The notes under the pieces are model-generated. The model was not told the origin of the DNA and searched no databases. It saw nothing but the letters and a program-made list of their open reading frames with translations. This document shows positions 34,671 through 42,998 of a stretch of DNA of 64,000 nt, piece after piece; within the stretch, counting starts at the first letter, position 1, and each line of letters starts with the position of its first letter. The DNA is from Imhoffiella fuscus. Its GTDB lineage: Bacteria > Pseudomonadota > Gammaproteobacteria > Chromatiales > Chromatiaceae. Where the stretch lies: the NCBI RefSeq assembly GCF_042682685.1, contig NZ_JBHUHX010000039.1, positions 60,315 through 124,314 on the forward strand, read 5' to 3'. The position numbers and the translations under genes are program-made.

Positions 34671-34965
34671 GGAATGGCTTCGATATCGATCACAACATGT
34701 GCGGCCTTCGCCTACTGTTCGAGATCTCAGCCTCCAATGCGTCGTGCGTTCCTTTGATCCTGGCGGGGTGATGTCTTCGATGGCAAAGCTAGCGTAGCGG
34801 AGACGAAGTCATTGTTTGGTTGGAGATGGCCACGGATCGTTCGATGTGGCCGAGCTGGCTAGGCTTGTGCGTCTCTGGGGACTTCATGCCGATCCCCGTA
34901 TTGTCGAATACTGACTCCTGCGTCTCAATGCCTGATCTTTTGGGAAGCATCCGGGTCGGTGACGC

Positions 34966-35442
34966 TCAGGCACGGCTAATAGTGCGACTCTGGTGTGTTG
35001 GCGACGTCGCGCGCCCATAGGGGTCATAGGTGGTCGATTGGCCGTCGTCTCCGCAGAGGAGTCGCAGCGACATGGCGACGCGCTTCCGGCCGCGTTCGAT
35101 CAGGCGACCATTGGCGTCGTTGAGACGGTCGCAACGCTCGATCGTTGCTCTCAATGCCGACCAGCGATTCGATAGGTCATTGCTTGGATCAAGGTCTCGG
35201 AAGAATAGCTCGATGCCCGCCAGGGTGAAGGCATGATTTGCGCTCTCCACCCAATGCTTTTGCTGGGTCGTCTCCTGCTCAAGACGTTCGATTAACAGCT
35301 GTTTCTCGGTCAGAATGGGCTGCAGTCGATCGACATGCCGCGAGGCCAAGATCTCGGTCTCTTGAAGCATCAGCCTCTCCAGTTTCTGCATGAGTTGCAG
35401 CGACTGCTCGATCGATTGTGAGAAAGCGGTGATCTGATCCAT
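34966..35442 (-). CDS. flgN: Flagellar export chaperone FlgN
   Basis: 158 residues, alpha-helical, with LQLMQKLERLMLQETEILAS and LQPILTEKQLLIERLEQET, the usual FlgN pattern. FlgN protects hook-filament junction proteins FlgK and FlgL before export; both are encoded at 46849-50361. The C-terminal ~25 residues (after LRLLCGDDGQST) are polar and probably disordered. It stands 145 bp downstream of flgM, in the order flgA-flgM-flgN seen in many gammaproteobacteria. Confidence 0.92.
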   Translation of the reverse strand: MDQITAFSQSIEQSLQLMQKLERLMLQETEILASRHVDRLQPILTEKQLLIERLEQETTQQKHWVESANHAFTLAGIELFFRDLDPSNDLSNRWSALRATIERCDRLNDANGRLIERGRKRVAMSLRLLCGDDGQSTTYDPYGRATSPTHQSRTISRA

Positions 35443-35587
35443 TCAGGTATGCTCTTCGAGTGATGCGTACGTTATCGGCGTCGCTTCTAGCCCATGTGCT
35501 CGTCGGGCGGCCGCAAAGTTGTTTCGAGAGGTTGCGTGGACCGATTCATCGCCTTATGCCGCTTCGGTTTGTGTTGCGCTGCCTGGA

Positions 35588-35890
35588 TCAGGCCAGACTC
35601 TCGGCATCGAGTATGCTTTCGGCCAGTCGTGTGTTATCGATAGGATAGCTGCCTTCGGCGAGCGCGGCCTTGATGCTCTCGACCTTGTCGCTGTCATAAG
35701 GCACCGTTTTGGCACCCTCCATCGCGGCGTTCAACACTCGGGCCGTTTGGGTGATGGTTAGCGAGTCGGTGGACGGACTGTGGGCTGCATCGGATTGGTT
35801 GGAATCTCTGTTGCCGACACGCGTGCTCGACCCTGTGCTCGTTGCTTCAGGCAATCGGGTGCTGCTAGATAGAAGATTCTTGATGTCCAT
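35588..35890 (-). CDS. flgM: Anti-sigma-28 factor FlgM
   Basis: 100 residues from ATG 35890; the longer frame to 35998 would place the start upstream of the sigma-28 promoter and is rejected. N-terminal MDIKNLLSSS is typical, the middle is disordered and Ser/Thr-rich. The C-terminal sigma-binding half includes DSLTITQTARVLNAAMEGAK, VPYDSDKVESIKAALAEGSY and PIDNTRLAESILDAE. FlgM holds FliA inactive until the hook is complete and is then exported. It has its own sigma-28 promoter (35926-35952), giving autoregulation. Confidence 0.95.
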   Translation of the reverse strand: MDIKNLLSSSTRLPEATSTGSSTRVGNRDSNQSDAAHSPSTDSLTITQTARVLNAAMEGAKTVPYDSDKVESIKAALAEGSYPIDNTRLAESILDAESLA

Positions 35891-35925
35891 GGGTCGATCC
35901 GAGTCTTTTAAGGTGCTTGCCTGAG

Positions 35926-35952
35926 ATATCGGCCGCAATTGGAAAAACTGTA
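35926..35952 (-). promoter_or_regulatory. Sigma-28 (FliA) promoter of flgM
   Basis: Read on the minus strand: TACAGTTT, 11 bp, GCCGATAT. This matches the FliA consensus TAAAGTTT-N11-GCCGATAA at 14 of 16 positions with exact spacing. Transcription would begin about 28 bp before the flgM ATG. It is the best sigma-28 match I found in the window. Confidence 0.8.
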
Positions 35953-35994
35953 GAGCAAATGCCATCTCAGGTCGATAGAGACGCAAAACTCGGA

Positions 35995-36738
35995 TCACAT
36001 TGTGATATGCACCCCACCCGTAGGGTCGATGATGCCTTCGACGATGCGTTTCGACGAACGGTTGCGAACCCGAATGCGCTCTCCTTCCTGGCCGTCTTCC
36101 AGCGCAATACCCTTCATGCGCACGGTCAATCCTGGGCGTGTCGCGTAGAGTGTCACCAACTGCCCGCGCTCGACCAGGCGCGGTTGGGTCAGGTGCCCGG
36201 GTAGAACGACTTGTCCAGGTGTCAGTGCGCGGCGCGTTTGCAGCCCGACGACCGATTCAAGATCCGAGAAATATCCTCTGCTCAGTCTGGACATCTCGGT
36301 ACGCTCGATGCGCAGATCACTGGGTTGGATCGCCTGTTTATTGGAAATCGGGCGTGCCACGATGACGGCGTCGGCATAGCGCTCGATCGTGACGGGGACG
36401 AAGATCGACCAGGAGACGGGCGCGTTGCAGCGGACATTTACTGTTGTGTTTCCGCTGGTTCGACCACCTGGTGCCATCTGCGCCGTTGGCGGATGGGCGC
36501 AGCGTCGAAGCTGTAGGCGGCTATCCAGGCGGCCGATCTCGATGCGTGTATCAGCATTGCGGTCTGTCGCCAAGGTTTCGGTGAGAAAGGCGCGCGCGGA
36601 CTCAAGGATGCGTTCCAGAGGCTCTGAGTCGTTGTCTGCGACTGTTGCTAACGGCAAGGCCGTAAGGACAAGGAAGAGCAGTAGCCGGTGCATCTGGCGA
36701 TGGAGCGGTATGGACGACTGATCGTTGATAATCCTCAT
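35995..36738 (-). CDS. flgA: Flagellar P-ring chaperone FlgA
   Basis: 247 residues if begun at ATG 36738; an inner ATG at 36693 puts the hydrophobic signal peptide (HRLLLFLVLTALPLATVA) at the very start and is equally possible. No strong ribosome binding site separates them. The SAF/ChapFlgA domain follows: ARPISNKQAIQPSDLRIERT, SVVGLQTRRALTPGQVVLP and the C-terminal GLTVRMKGIALEDGQEGERI. FlgA is a periplasmic chaperone for FlgI (44527-45720). It is divergent from cheV, and a possible sigma-54 site lies at 36776-36791. Confidence 0.93.
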   Translation of the reverse strand: MRIINDQSSIPLHRQMHRLLLFLVLTALPLATVADNDSEPLERILESARAFLTETLATDRNADTRIEIGRLDSRLQLRRCAHPPTAQMAPGGRTSGNTTVNVRCNAPVSWSIFVPVTIERYADAVIVARPISNKQAIQPSDLRIERTEMSRLSRGYFSDLESVVGLQTRRALTPGQVVLPGHLTQPRLVERGQLVTLYATRPGLTVRMKGIALEDGQEGERIRVRNRSSKRIVEGIIDPTGGVHITM

Positions 36739-36775
36739 CGGCTGGTGCCTGGCTAGTGGAGTTATGCCGCAGTAA

Positions 36776-36791
36776 TGCACGAATTACGCCG
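36776..36791 (-). promoter_or_regulatory. Possible sigma-54 promoter for flgA
   Basis: On the minus strand CGGCGTAATTCGTGCA has the invariant GG and GC of RpoN sites at the right spacing but matches the flanks only in part. It would start transcription near 36764, 26 bp before the longer flgA ATG. Reported as a candidate only. Confidence 0.38.
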
Positions 36792-36839
36792 ACTGATCGA
36801 CAAATCCGCATCATGCCTGTCTCTTGAAGTCGCTGGGGT

Positions 36840-36855
36840 GGGCTATCATGCTGCT
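36840..36855 (+). promoter_or_regulatory. Possible sigma-54 promoter for cheV
   Basis: GGGCTATCATGCTGCT keeps the GG/GC pair and spacing of RpoN promoters, with a TGCT -12 core. It would start transcription near 36866, about 70 bp before cheV. It would be back-to-back with the flgA candidate 50 bp away, so a shared activator site between them is possible. Confidence 0.35.
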
Positions 36856-36864
36856 AGACTATTT

Positions 36865-36904
36865 AGATCCAACCAGATTTTAGACCCAATCCGATCAGAT
36901 CCAA
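36865..36904 (+). repeat. Three AGA(T/C)CCAA direct repeats before cheV
   Basis: AGATCCAA at 36865-36872, AGACCCAA at 36882-36889 and AGATCCAA at 36897-36904, at steps of 17 and 15 bp. They lie in the presumed cheV leader, just downstream of the candidate promoter. They could be a regulator's binding sites or chance; unknown. Confidence 0.4.
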
Positions 36905-36936
36905 ACCATGGCCGATTTCGAGTAGGAGGCGGAGGG

Positions 36937-37866
36937 ATGAGTCAGTTTATTGACGATGTCGATCAGCGAACCCGTTTAGTGGGGCAGAACCGCATGGAGC
37001 TCCTGCTGTTCCACCTGGGGGGTAAGCAGACATTTGGCATCAACGTCTTCAAGGTTCGAGAGGTCATCGCTAAGCCGAAGCTGATGCATCTCCCGGGCTC
37101 CAGCCCGGTCGTCACCGGCGTGGCCAATATTCGCGGACGTACGGTTTCCGTCATCGATCTTGCCCATGCGATCGGCTTTGCTCCTCAACCCGTTGACGAG
37201 GCGCAGGACGCCAAGGTCATCGTGACCGAGTTCAACCGCTCGGTCCAAGGTTTCTGGGTTTCGGCGGTCGATCGGATCGTCAACGTGAGCTGGGAGACCG
37301 TGAAGCCGCCACCTCATGGAACCGAGCGCGAGAGCTATCTGGTCGCCGTTACCGAGGTCGACCAGCGGTTGGTCGAGATCATCGATGTCGAGCGGGTGTT
37401 CGCTCAGGTCAATAAGCTTAAGGTCGATGTATCGGAGGAGATGCAGAAACAGGCCGAGGCGGTGTCGCATGATCGACGTATCCTGATCGTCGACGATTCG
37501 CTCGTAGCGCGCAAGCAGGTCGAGCGTGCCATCGTGGAACTCGGTTTCCGCACCGAGACGCGTTCCGACGGTCGGGCTGCCTTGGAGTTTCTTGAAGAAT
37601 TGGTAGCCGAGGACGCCGTGGATGCCTCGATCGAGATGGTGATCACTGACATCGAGATGCCGCGCATGGACGGCTATACCTTGACCCGTAAAATCCGGGA
37701 GAATAGCAAGCTCAAGCACCTGTGTGTCATTCTGCATTCGTCGCTGAGCGGTCAGTTCAATGTCGATATGGTCAAACGGGCCGGGGCCGATGATTTTCTC
37801 GCCAAATTCGACCCTGACGAGCTGAGTGCGACGGTGCTTCGATATGTCGATAGAACTGAAAACTGA
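36937..37866 (+). CDS. cheV: Chemotaxis coupling protein CheV
   Basis: 309 residues from ATG 36937, preceded by AGGAGGCGGAGGG; an upstream extension to 36775 is not supported. The N-terminal CheW-like domain (about 20-165) has MELLLFHLGGKQTFGINVFK and PGSSPVVTGVANIRGRTVSV. The C-terminal receiver (about 183-309) carries the acidic pair in RILIVDDSLVARKQVERA and the phospho-Asp in EMVITDIEMPRMDGYT. CheV couples receptors to CheA and may act as a phosphate sink or adaptation element. Followed by cheR. Confidence 0.96.
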   Translation: MSQFIDDVDQRTRLVGQNRMELLLFHLGGKQTFGINVFKVREVIAKPKLMHLPGSSPVVTGVANIRGRTVSVIDLAHAIGFAPQPVDEAQDAKVIVTEFNRSVQGFWVSAVDRIVNVSWETVKPPPHGTERESYLVAVTEVDQRLVEIIDVERVFAQVNKLKVDVSEEMQKQAEAVSHDRRILIVDDSLVARKQVERAIVELGFRTETRSDGRAALEFLEELVAEDAVDASIEMVITDIEMPRMDGYTLTRKIRENSKLKHLCVILHSSLSGQFNVDMVKRAGADDFLAKFDPDELSATVLRYVDRTEN

Positions 37867-37993
37867 CTGAGAATGCCTTTGGATCCGCTTCGGATGACAA
37901 ACGAGCCTGCGGAACGTGTCACCTTGATGCCCTCGGGATTGCGGTGGCGTTCGCGAGCGGGAAATTGGTTCGTCCGCACACACCCGGAGGTCG

Positions 37994-38842
37994 ATGATAT
38001 GGGTCCAAGAGCTATCGCAAGGTTACGCCGTGATTGATGCGCAGGATTATGCCGAGTTTGCCCGGTTCCTTTCGGAATGTTGCGGTTTGGTGTTGGGCGA
38101 GAATCGTCAGTATCTCGTCTCAAGCCGCCTGTCGCGTCTTCTGGACGAATTTGGATTCAAGGATGTCGGAGCGTTGCTGAAATCGTTGCGGCAGACCAAG
38201 AATCCAGCGCTCAAGTCGCGGGTTATCGACGCGATGACGACCAACGAGACATCTTGGTTCCGGGACGTTTATCCCTTCGAAATCCTGCGTCAGGTGGTGC
38301 TTCCCGAATTGGCCGCCAAGCAGAAGCCGGTCAAGATCTGGTCCGCCGCCTGTTCCAGTGGGCAGGAGCCCTACAGCATCTCGATGGTAGTCTCCGAGTG
38401 GGCGGCGGCTTTCCCGCTCAAGAATGTCTCCGTCAGTATTTTGGCGACCGATCTGTCGGAGAGCGTCTTGAGCGAGGCGCGTACCGGTCTCTACGATGGC
38501 CTGAGCATCGTTCGTGGCTTGAGTCCCGAGCGCCGTCAGCGTTTCTTTGAAACGGTCGAGAACGGTCACCGGATCAAGCCGGATATCCAGCGACGGGTGC
38601 GGTTTCAAAAGCTGAACCTCATGGATTCTTACGCGATGCTCGGTAAATTCGATATCGTGTTTTGCCGAAACGTGCTCATCTATTTCTCCGCCGAGACGAA
38701 ACGTCGGATATTTGACGGCATTGCGCGCCAAATGGATCCGGGCGGCTATCTCTTCGTTGGCGCCTCTGAGGCAGTGGGCTCCTATACGGACGCCTTCGAG
38801 ATTATCCGCGTCCCACAGGGCACTATGTTACGTCGCCGTTGA
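37994..38842 (+). CDS. cheR: Chemoreceptor methyltransferase CheR
   Basis: 282 residues, ATG 37994 with GGAGG close upstream. The N-terminal helical CheR domain contains AQDYAEFARFLSECCGLVL and TTNETSWFRD. The SAM-binding domain contains KIWSAACSSGQEPYSISMVV and FDIVFCRNVLIYFS. CheR methylates glutamates of chemoreceptors; its counterpart is CheB at 28135. Placement before flgB is standard for polar flagellates. Confidence 0.96.
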   Translation: MIWVQELSQGYAVIDAQDYAEFARFLSECCGLVLGENRQYLVSSRLSRLLDEFGFKDVGALLKSLRQTKNPALKSRVIDAMTTNETSWFRDVYPFEILRQVVLPELAAKQKPVKIWSAACSSGQEPYSISMVVSEWAAAFPLKNVSVSILATDLSESVLSEARTGLYDGLSIVRGLSPERRQRFFETVENGHRIKPDIQRRVRFQKLNLMDSYAMLGKFDIVFCRNVLIYFSAETKRRIFDGIARQMDPGGYLFVGASEAVGSYTDAFEIIRVPQGTMLRRR

Positions 38843-38907
38843 GGGTGCGTTCCCCTCTCGCTGGGAATTCCTGCTGGGCCCCTTCCCGATCTCCTGAATT
38901 TTGGTTA

Positions 38908-38923
38908 TGGCATGCCGGTTGCT
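38908..38923 (+). promoter_or_regulatory. Sigma-54 (-24/-12) promoter for the flgB operon
   Basis: TGGCATGCCGGTTGCT fits TGGCACG-N4-TTGCW almost perfectly with correct spacing. Transcription would begin near 38935. This also shows the flgB start is the ATG at 38961, since a TTG at 38943 would be within ten bases of the start of the message. FleQ is the expected activator. Confidence 0.85.
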
Positions 38924-38960
38924 AATAGCTAGATAAAGCTATTTGCGGGATCTGCATGCC

Positions 38961-39365
38961 ATGAGCCTCTCAATCGACAAAGCCCTCGGTGTTCTTCCAG
39001 CGGCCGTCAAGCTACAGGCGCGTCGTGCGGAGCTGCTTGCCTCCAATTTGGCCAACGTCGATACGCCCGATTACAAATCACGTGATTTCGATTTTAGGGC
39101 CACGTTGGCAGCGATCGAGGGCAAGAATGACGTCTTGCCGCTGGAGCGGACACAGTCGTCTCATATTCCTCTCAGCTTTCCCGACGAGAATACACATCCG
39201 GAGCTGCTCTATCGCATCCCCGCCCAGCCCGCGCTCGATGGCAATACCGTAGATCCTCAATTGGAGCGGGCAGCCTTCGCCGAGAACACCATGCTGTATC
39301 AGAGCTCGCTTGAATTTCTGGATCGGCGTGTTTCCGGTATTCGTTCCGCTTTGAGGAAGGAGTAA
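38961..39365 (+). CDS. flgB: Flagellar rod protein FlgB
   Basis: 134 residues from ATG 38961. Proximal rod subunit. The N-terminal rod signature RRAELLASNLANVDTPDYKS and the C-terminal FAENTMLYQSSLEFLDRRVS helix, which pack as the D0 coiled coil, are clear. First gene of flgBCDEFGHIJKL, directly behind a sigma-54 promoter; 3 bp before flgC. Confidence 0.96.
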   Translation: MSLSIDKALGVLPAAVKLQARRAELLASNLANVDTPDYKSRDFDFRATLAAIEGKNDVLPLERTQSSHIPLSFPDENTHPELLYRIPAQPALDGNTVDPQLERAAFAENTMLYQSSLEFLDRRVSGIRSALRKE

Positions 39366-39368
39366 CCC

Positions 39369-39788
39369 ATGAGCAATCTGTTTAGTGTGTTCAATACCTC
39401 CGCCTCGGCCTTGACCGCGCAATCCGTGCGGCTCAATACCGTGGCATCTAATATGGCGAACGCGAATACCGTCGCATCGAGTCCTGAGGCGGCCTATAAA
39501 TCGAAGCAGGTATTGTTTCAGACGATGTTGGATCAAGAGGATCCCGATGGCGTCGCTATGCCCGTTCGCGTCTCTGGAATCCTCGACTCGGATGCGAAGC
39601 CGTTTCCCTCTTACGAGCCGAATCATCCCCAGGCAAATCAGGATGGCTATGTCTTTCACGCGGCCGTCAATGTCGTCGAGGAAATGGCTAACATGATGTC
39701 AGCCTCAAGAAGTTATGAAGCGAATGTCGAGGTGATGACGACCACGCGTGAGTTGCTTCAGCGCACGCTTCAGATTGGAAAGGGCTAG
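39369..39788 (+). CDS. flgC: Flagellar rod protein FlgC
   Basis: 139 residues. NTSASALTAQSVRLNTVASN and the NMANANT motif at the N-terminus, and VNVVEEMANMMSASRSYEAN at the C-terminus, are the paired terminal helices of rod proteins. It is a proximal rod subunit exported before the switch. Standard length and position between flgB and flgD. Confidence 0.97.
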   Translation: MSNLFSVFNTSASALTAQSVRLNTVASNMANANTVASSPEAAYKSKQVLFQTMLDQEDPDGVAMPVRVSGILDSDAKPFPSYEPNHPQANQDGYVFHAAVNVVEEMANMMSASRSYEANVEVMTTTRELLQRTLQIGKG

Positions 39789-39805
39789 AGCTAGAGGCGG
39801 ATATT

Positions 39806-40519
39806 ATGACTCAAGTAGACAGTGATTATCTGCGTAGCTTGGGGTTGACTGGAAGCAACACTGATGCCTCGAATACCTCAAGTACGGGTAGTTTTTCGAG
39901 GGCGACAGGTAGCGGTCAGAGTGATCTTGGACAAGAAGAATTCCTCAATTTAATGATTACTCAGATGACTCATCAGGACCCGATGAGTCCGATGGAAAAT
40001 ACGGATTTCATCGCCCAAATGGCACAGTTTTCGAGTCTGACCGGTATCAAAGAGTTGACGAAGTCATTCGAAACGCTGTCGCAGAGTCTGTTGCAGGGCC
40101 AGGCACTGCAAGCGGCTGCATTGGTTGGAGGAAATGTCTTGGTTCCCGCCGATTCCGCAGAATTGGAAGAGGGCGAAGGGGTCGATGGGGCGATCAGTCT
40201 CGAATCCAGCGCGCAGGATGTAACAGTGAATATCTATGATGCTGGTGGTCAGTTGGTTCGGGCTATCGATCTCGGGACGCTGAGTGCGGGACTTCAGGAT
40301 TTCTCTTGGGATGGCTATGCGGAAAATGGCGAGGCGGCTCCTGCGGGAACCTATACCTTCGAGGTGACGGGGCAGACCGATGGGAAAACGGAGGCGTTCG
40401 TACCGCTTCTTGAGGGGGAGGTTCAGAGCGTTTTCACCGATAGCGTAAATGGAGGCTTGATCTTGAAGCTGAAAGAAATTGGGAATGTTCGTTTTAGCGA
40501 TGTGTTTCGTATCGGCTAA
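39806..40519 (+). CDS. flgD: Hook cap protein FlgD
   Basis: 237 residues. N-terminal QEEFLNLMITQMTHQDPMSP and DFIAQMAQFSSLTGIKELT are the conserved export/cap region. The C-terminal half has the FlgD Ig-like and tudor-like fold with VNIYDAGGQLVRAIDLGTLS and FSWDGYAENGEAAPAGTYTF. FlgD scaffolds hook growth and then leaves. About 208 bp follow before flgE; I see only a weak 5-bp stem (TCTCG/CGAGA) and no promoter there. Confidence 0.96.
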   Translation: MTQVDSDYLRSLGLTGSNTDASNTSSTGSFSRATGSGQSDLGQEEFLNLMITQMTHQDPMSPMENTDFIAQMAQFSSLTGIKELTKSFETLSQSLLQGQALQAAALVGGNVLVPADSAELEEGEGVDGAISLESSAQDVTVNIYDAGGQLVRAIDLGTLSAGLQDFSWDGYAENGEAAPAGTYTFEVTGQTDGKTEAFVPLLEGEVQSVFTDSVNGGLILKLKEIGNVRFSDVFRIG

Positions 40520-40727
40520 ATCAATCCTCGTTGCTGCTTCCGTCTCGTGGGAGGCGAGATCCTGTTCGATCTGGTGTCTTGATATTGGCTGGCATGACCT
40601 AAATTGATTGAGCGTAGGGTTGCGTGAGATTTAAAAATGTCGCCCGTATCGGTTGAGGCCGGAAAACTGCGTTGCGCTCCGGCGCTCATTACAAATCAAC
40701 CACTGAAAAACATGAAGGAGTAACCTC

Positions 40728-42128
40728 ATGCCTTTTAATATTGGATTGAGCGGATTGAATGCGGCGGCGGCCGATCTCAAGACGACCGGTAACAATATCG
40801 CGAATGTTGCGACCACTGGCTTCAAGCAGTCGCGTTCCGAATTTGGCGATATATTCACTCGCTCCTACGGAACTATCAGTCGGACCAATACCGGCGCCGG
40901 CGTGCGGGTCGTTGCGACGACGCAGCAATTCACTCAGGGAACGCTTGAGTTCTCTGGAAACAGCCTCGACCTGTCTATCACCGGCCGCGGGTTTTTCGTT
41001 CTGAACAGTCCGGGAAGTAACGATAACACCTATACCCGTGCTGGCGCTATTCAGGTAGATAATGAGGGGTATCTTGTCAATAATGGCGCGCCGCCGTTAC
41101 GTATTCAGGGTTTTCCGCCAGTTGATCCGAGTGACCCGAATAGTACCTTTAGGACTGGGTTGCTGTCCGATATGCAGCTCAATCTGGGCGATTCGCCACC
41201 GAATGCGACGGCTGATGTTGCTGCGCAGCTCAATCTGCGCTCGGATGTCGCGACGCCGATCGATAAAACGTCTACTGCGACACCGCCAGACCCCATCGAT
41301 CCAACGCTGATCGGGCCGGGCGGATTCGAACCCGATGACCCCGATACCTACAATTTCTCGACATCGACTACGATGTACGATTCGTTGGGCACGCCGCGCC
41401 CCGTGACCATGTATTTCATTAAGGATGACGCCACGGGGCCTCGCTCATGGCAAGTCCATGTGCAAATGGATGGCGCGATCGATCCAACCATTTTTCCGAC
41501 CGGATCTCCAATTCCGATGTCTTTCGATACGAATGGCCTCTTGGACGAGACTGCGAACCCTCCGTTCGCCGACCTCGAGTTTGACATGACAAACTATAAT
41601 CCGGCGAATGGCGCAACGCTTGGTGTGGATGATCCGACTACGCCGATCACACCTCCTCTTCCTCTCACCCCAACCATTCCCGGTAACAACATCGTTCATT
41701 TCGATTTCAGTGGAACGACCCAAAACGGGCAGAAATATGCGGTGACAAGCCTGGAGCAGGATGGCTATACCACGGGCCGCATCACCGGGGTCGACGCCGA
41801 CGAGGAGGGCGTGCTGTTCGTCCGTTATTCCAATGGTCGGGCGCTGCCTCTCGGTCAGGTGGCGCTGGCCGATTTCGACAATCCGCAGGGACTCCAGCAG
41901 ATCGGCGACACCTCCTGGGCCGAGACTACGGCCTCTGGCAATCCAGTGATCTTCTCACCCGGTACCGGCAGCCTGGGCAACATCCAGGGTGGTGCGCTGG
42001 AGACTTCGAATGTCGATCTGGCGACCGAGCTGGTTCATCTGATTACCGCTCAGCGCAACTATCAGGCGAATTCGAAGACCATCAGCGCGGCCGACACCAT
42101 TACCCAGGCCATTCTGAATATCCAATAA
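40728..42128 (+). CDS. flgE: Flagellar hook protein FlgE
   Basis: 466 residues. N-terminal SGLNAAAADLKTTGNNIANV and C-terminal LETSNVDLATELVHLITAQR are the rod/hook helices, and the large middle region builds the outer hook domains. AAGGAG precedes the ATG. Typical FlgE size for a polar flagellum. It makes the universal joint; length of the hook is set by FliK, of which this window has two. Confidence 0.96.
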   Translation: MPFNIGLSGLNAAAADLKTTGNNIANVATTGFKQSRSEFGDIFTRSYGTISRTNTGAGVRVVATTQQFTQGTLEFSGNSLDLSITGRGFFVLNSPGSNDNTYTRAGAIQVDNEGYLVNNGAPPLRIQGFPPVDPSDPNSTFRTGLLSDMQLNLGDSPPNATADVAAQLNLRSDVATPIDKTSTATPPDPIDPTLIGPGGFEPDDPDTYNFSTSTTMYDSLGTPRPVTMYFIKDDATGPRSWQVHVQMDGAIDPTIFPTGSPIPMSFDTNGLLDETANPPFADLEFDMTNYNPANGATLGVDDPTTPITPPLPLTPTIPGNNIVHFDFSGTTQNGQKYAVTSLEQDGYTTGRITGVDADEEGVLFVRYSNGRALPLGQVALADFDNPQGLQQIGDTSWAETTASGNPVIFSPGTGSLGNIQGGALETSNVDLATELVHLITAQRNYQANSKTISAADTITQAILNIQ

Positions 42129-42225
42129 CCTGTTCATCCGGTCTCGTCGCTGGACGTCGCGGGTCGATCCGGCTGCCGGAATCGCCCGCGCGGCCTGATC
42201 GGTCAGCCCACCAGGAGCCGACACC

Positions 42226-42969
42226 ATGGATCGTTTTCTCTATCTTGCGATGTCCGGCGCCAAGGAGACGGCCTACGGGCAGGCCATCAACAATCACAAC
42301 CTGGCGAATGCGACGACCCATGGGTTTCGCCAAGCGCTCGGGGATGCCTATACGGTTCCGGATCGTGGCCCCGTGTATGACTCGAGGGATTACGTTCAGG
42401 TCAGGGACGAGGTCATCGACTTCAGCCACGGGGCCCTGCAGAGCACCGGGCGTGATCTCGACCTCGCGATCGAAGGCGAGGGTTTCCTCGCCGTTCAAGC
42501 CCCGGACGGTGGTGAGGCCTATACGCGCGCTGGCAATCTGCACATCGACACGACAGGCATCCTGCGCACGGATCGCGGCTTGCCGGTTCTGGGCGACGGC
42601 GGAGGGCCGATCGCCATACCGCCCAACGAGAGCTTGCTGATCGGAACCGACGGCACCATCACCATTCGCCCCCTGGGATCCAATCCGAATGCCTTGGCCG
42701 CCGTCGATCGGATTCGTCTGGTCAACCCCGATCTCGCGACCTTGAAGCGTTCGGAGGATGGCCTGATTCGTGCTGAGAATGGTCAGGCGCCGCCGGCTGA
42801 TGCCAATGTTCGAGTCATCACTGGCATGCTGGAGACGAGCAACGTCAATACCGTGGCGGCGCTGACCCGAATGATCGAGCTGTCTCGTCATTTCGAGACC
42901 CAGATCAAGATGATGGAGACCGCCAACAACGTTGAGAAGACCCACAATCGTTTGCTGGCTAACAGTTGA
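42226..42969 (+). CDS. flgF: Flagellar rod protein FlgF
   Basis: 247 residues. MDRFLYLAMSGAKETAYGQA opens the protein, followed by NNHNLANATTHGFRQAL and the DLAIEGEGFLAVQAPDGGEA segment; the C-terminal helix carries MLETSNVNTVAALTRMIELS. Proximal rod subunit next to FlgG, 29 bp before it. Nothing odd. Confidence 0.96.
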   Translation: MDRFLYLAMSGAKETAYGQAINNHNLANATTHGFRQALGDAYTVPDRGPVYDSRDYVQVRDEVIDFSHGALQSTGRDLDLAIEGEGFLAVQAPDGGEAYTRAGNLHIDTTGILRTDRGLPVLGDGGGPIAIPPNESLLIGTDGTITIRPLGSNPNALAAVDRIRLVNPDLATLKRSEDGLIRAENGQAPPADANVRVITGMLETSNVNTVAALTRMIELSRHFETQIKMMETANNVEKTHNRLLANS

Positions 42970-42998
42970 GCGCCGCCTGAAATGCACGGAGATCGATC

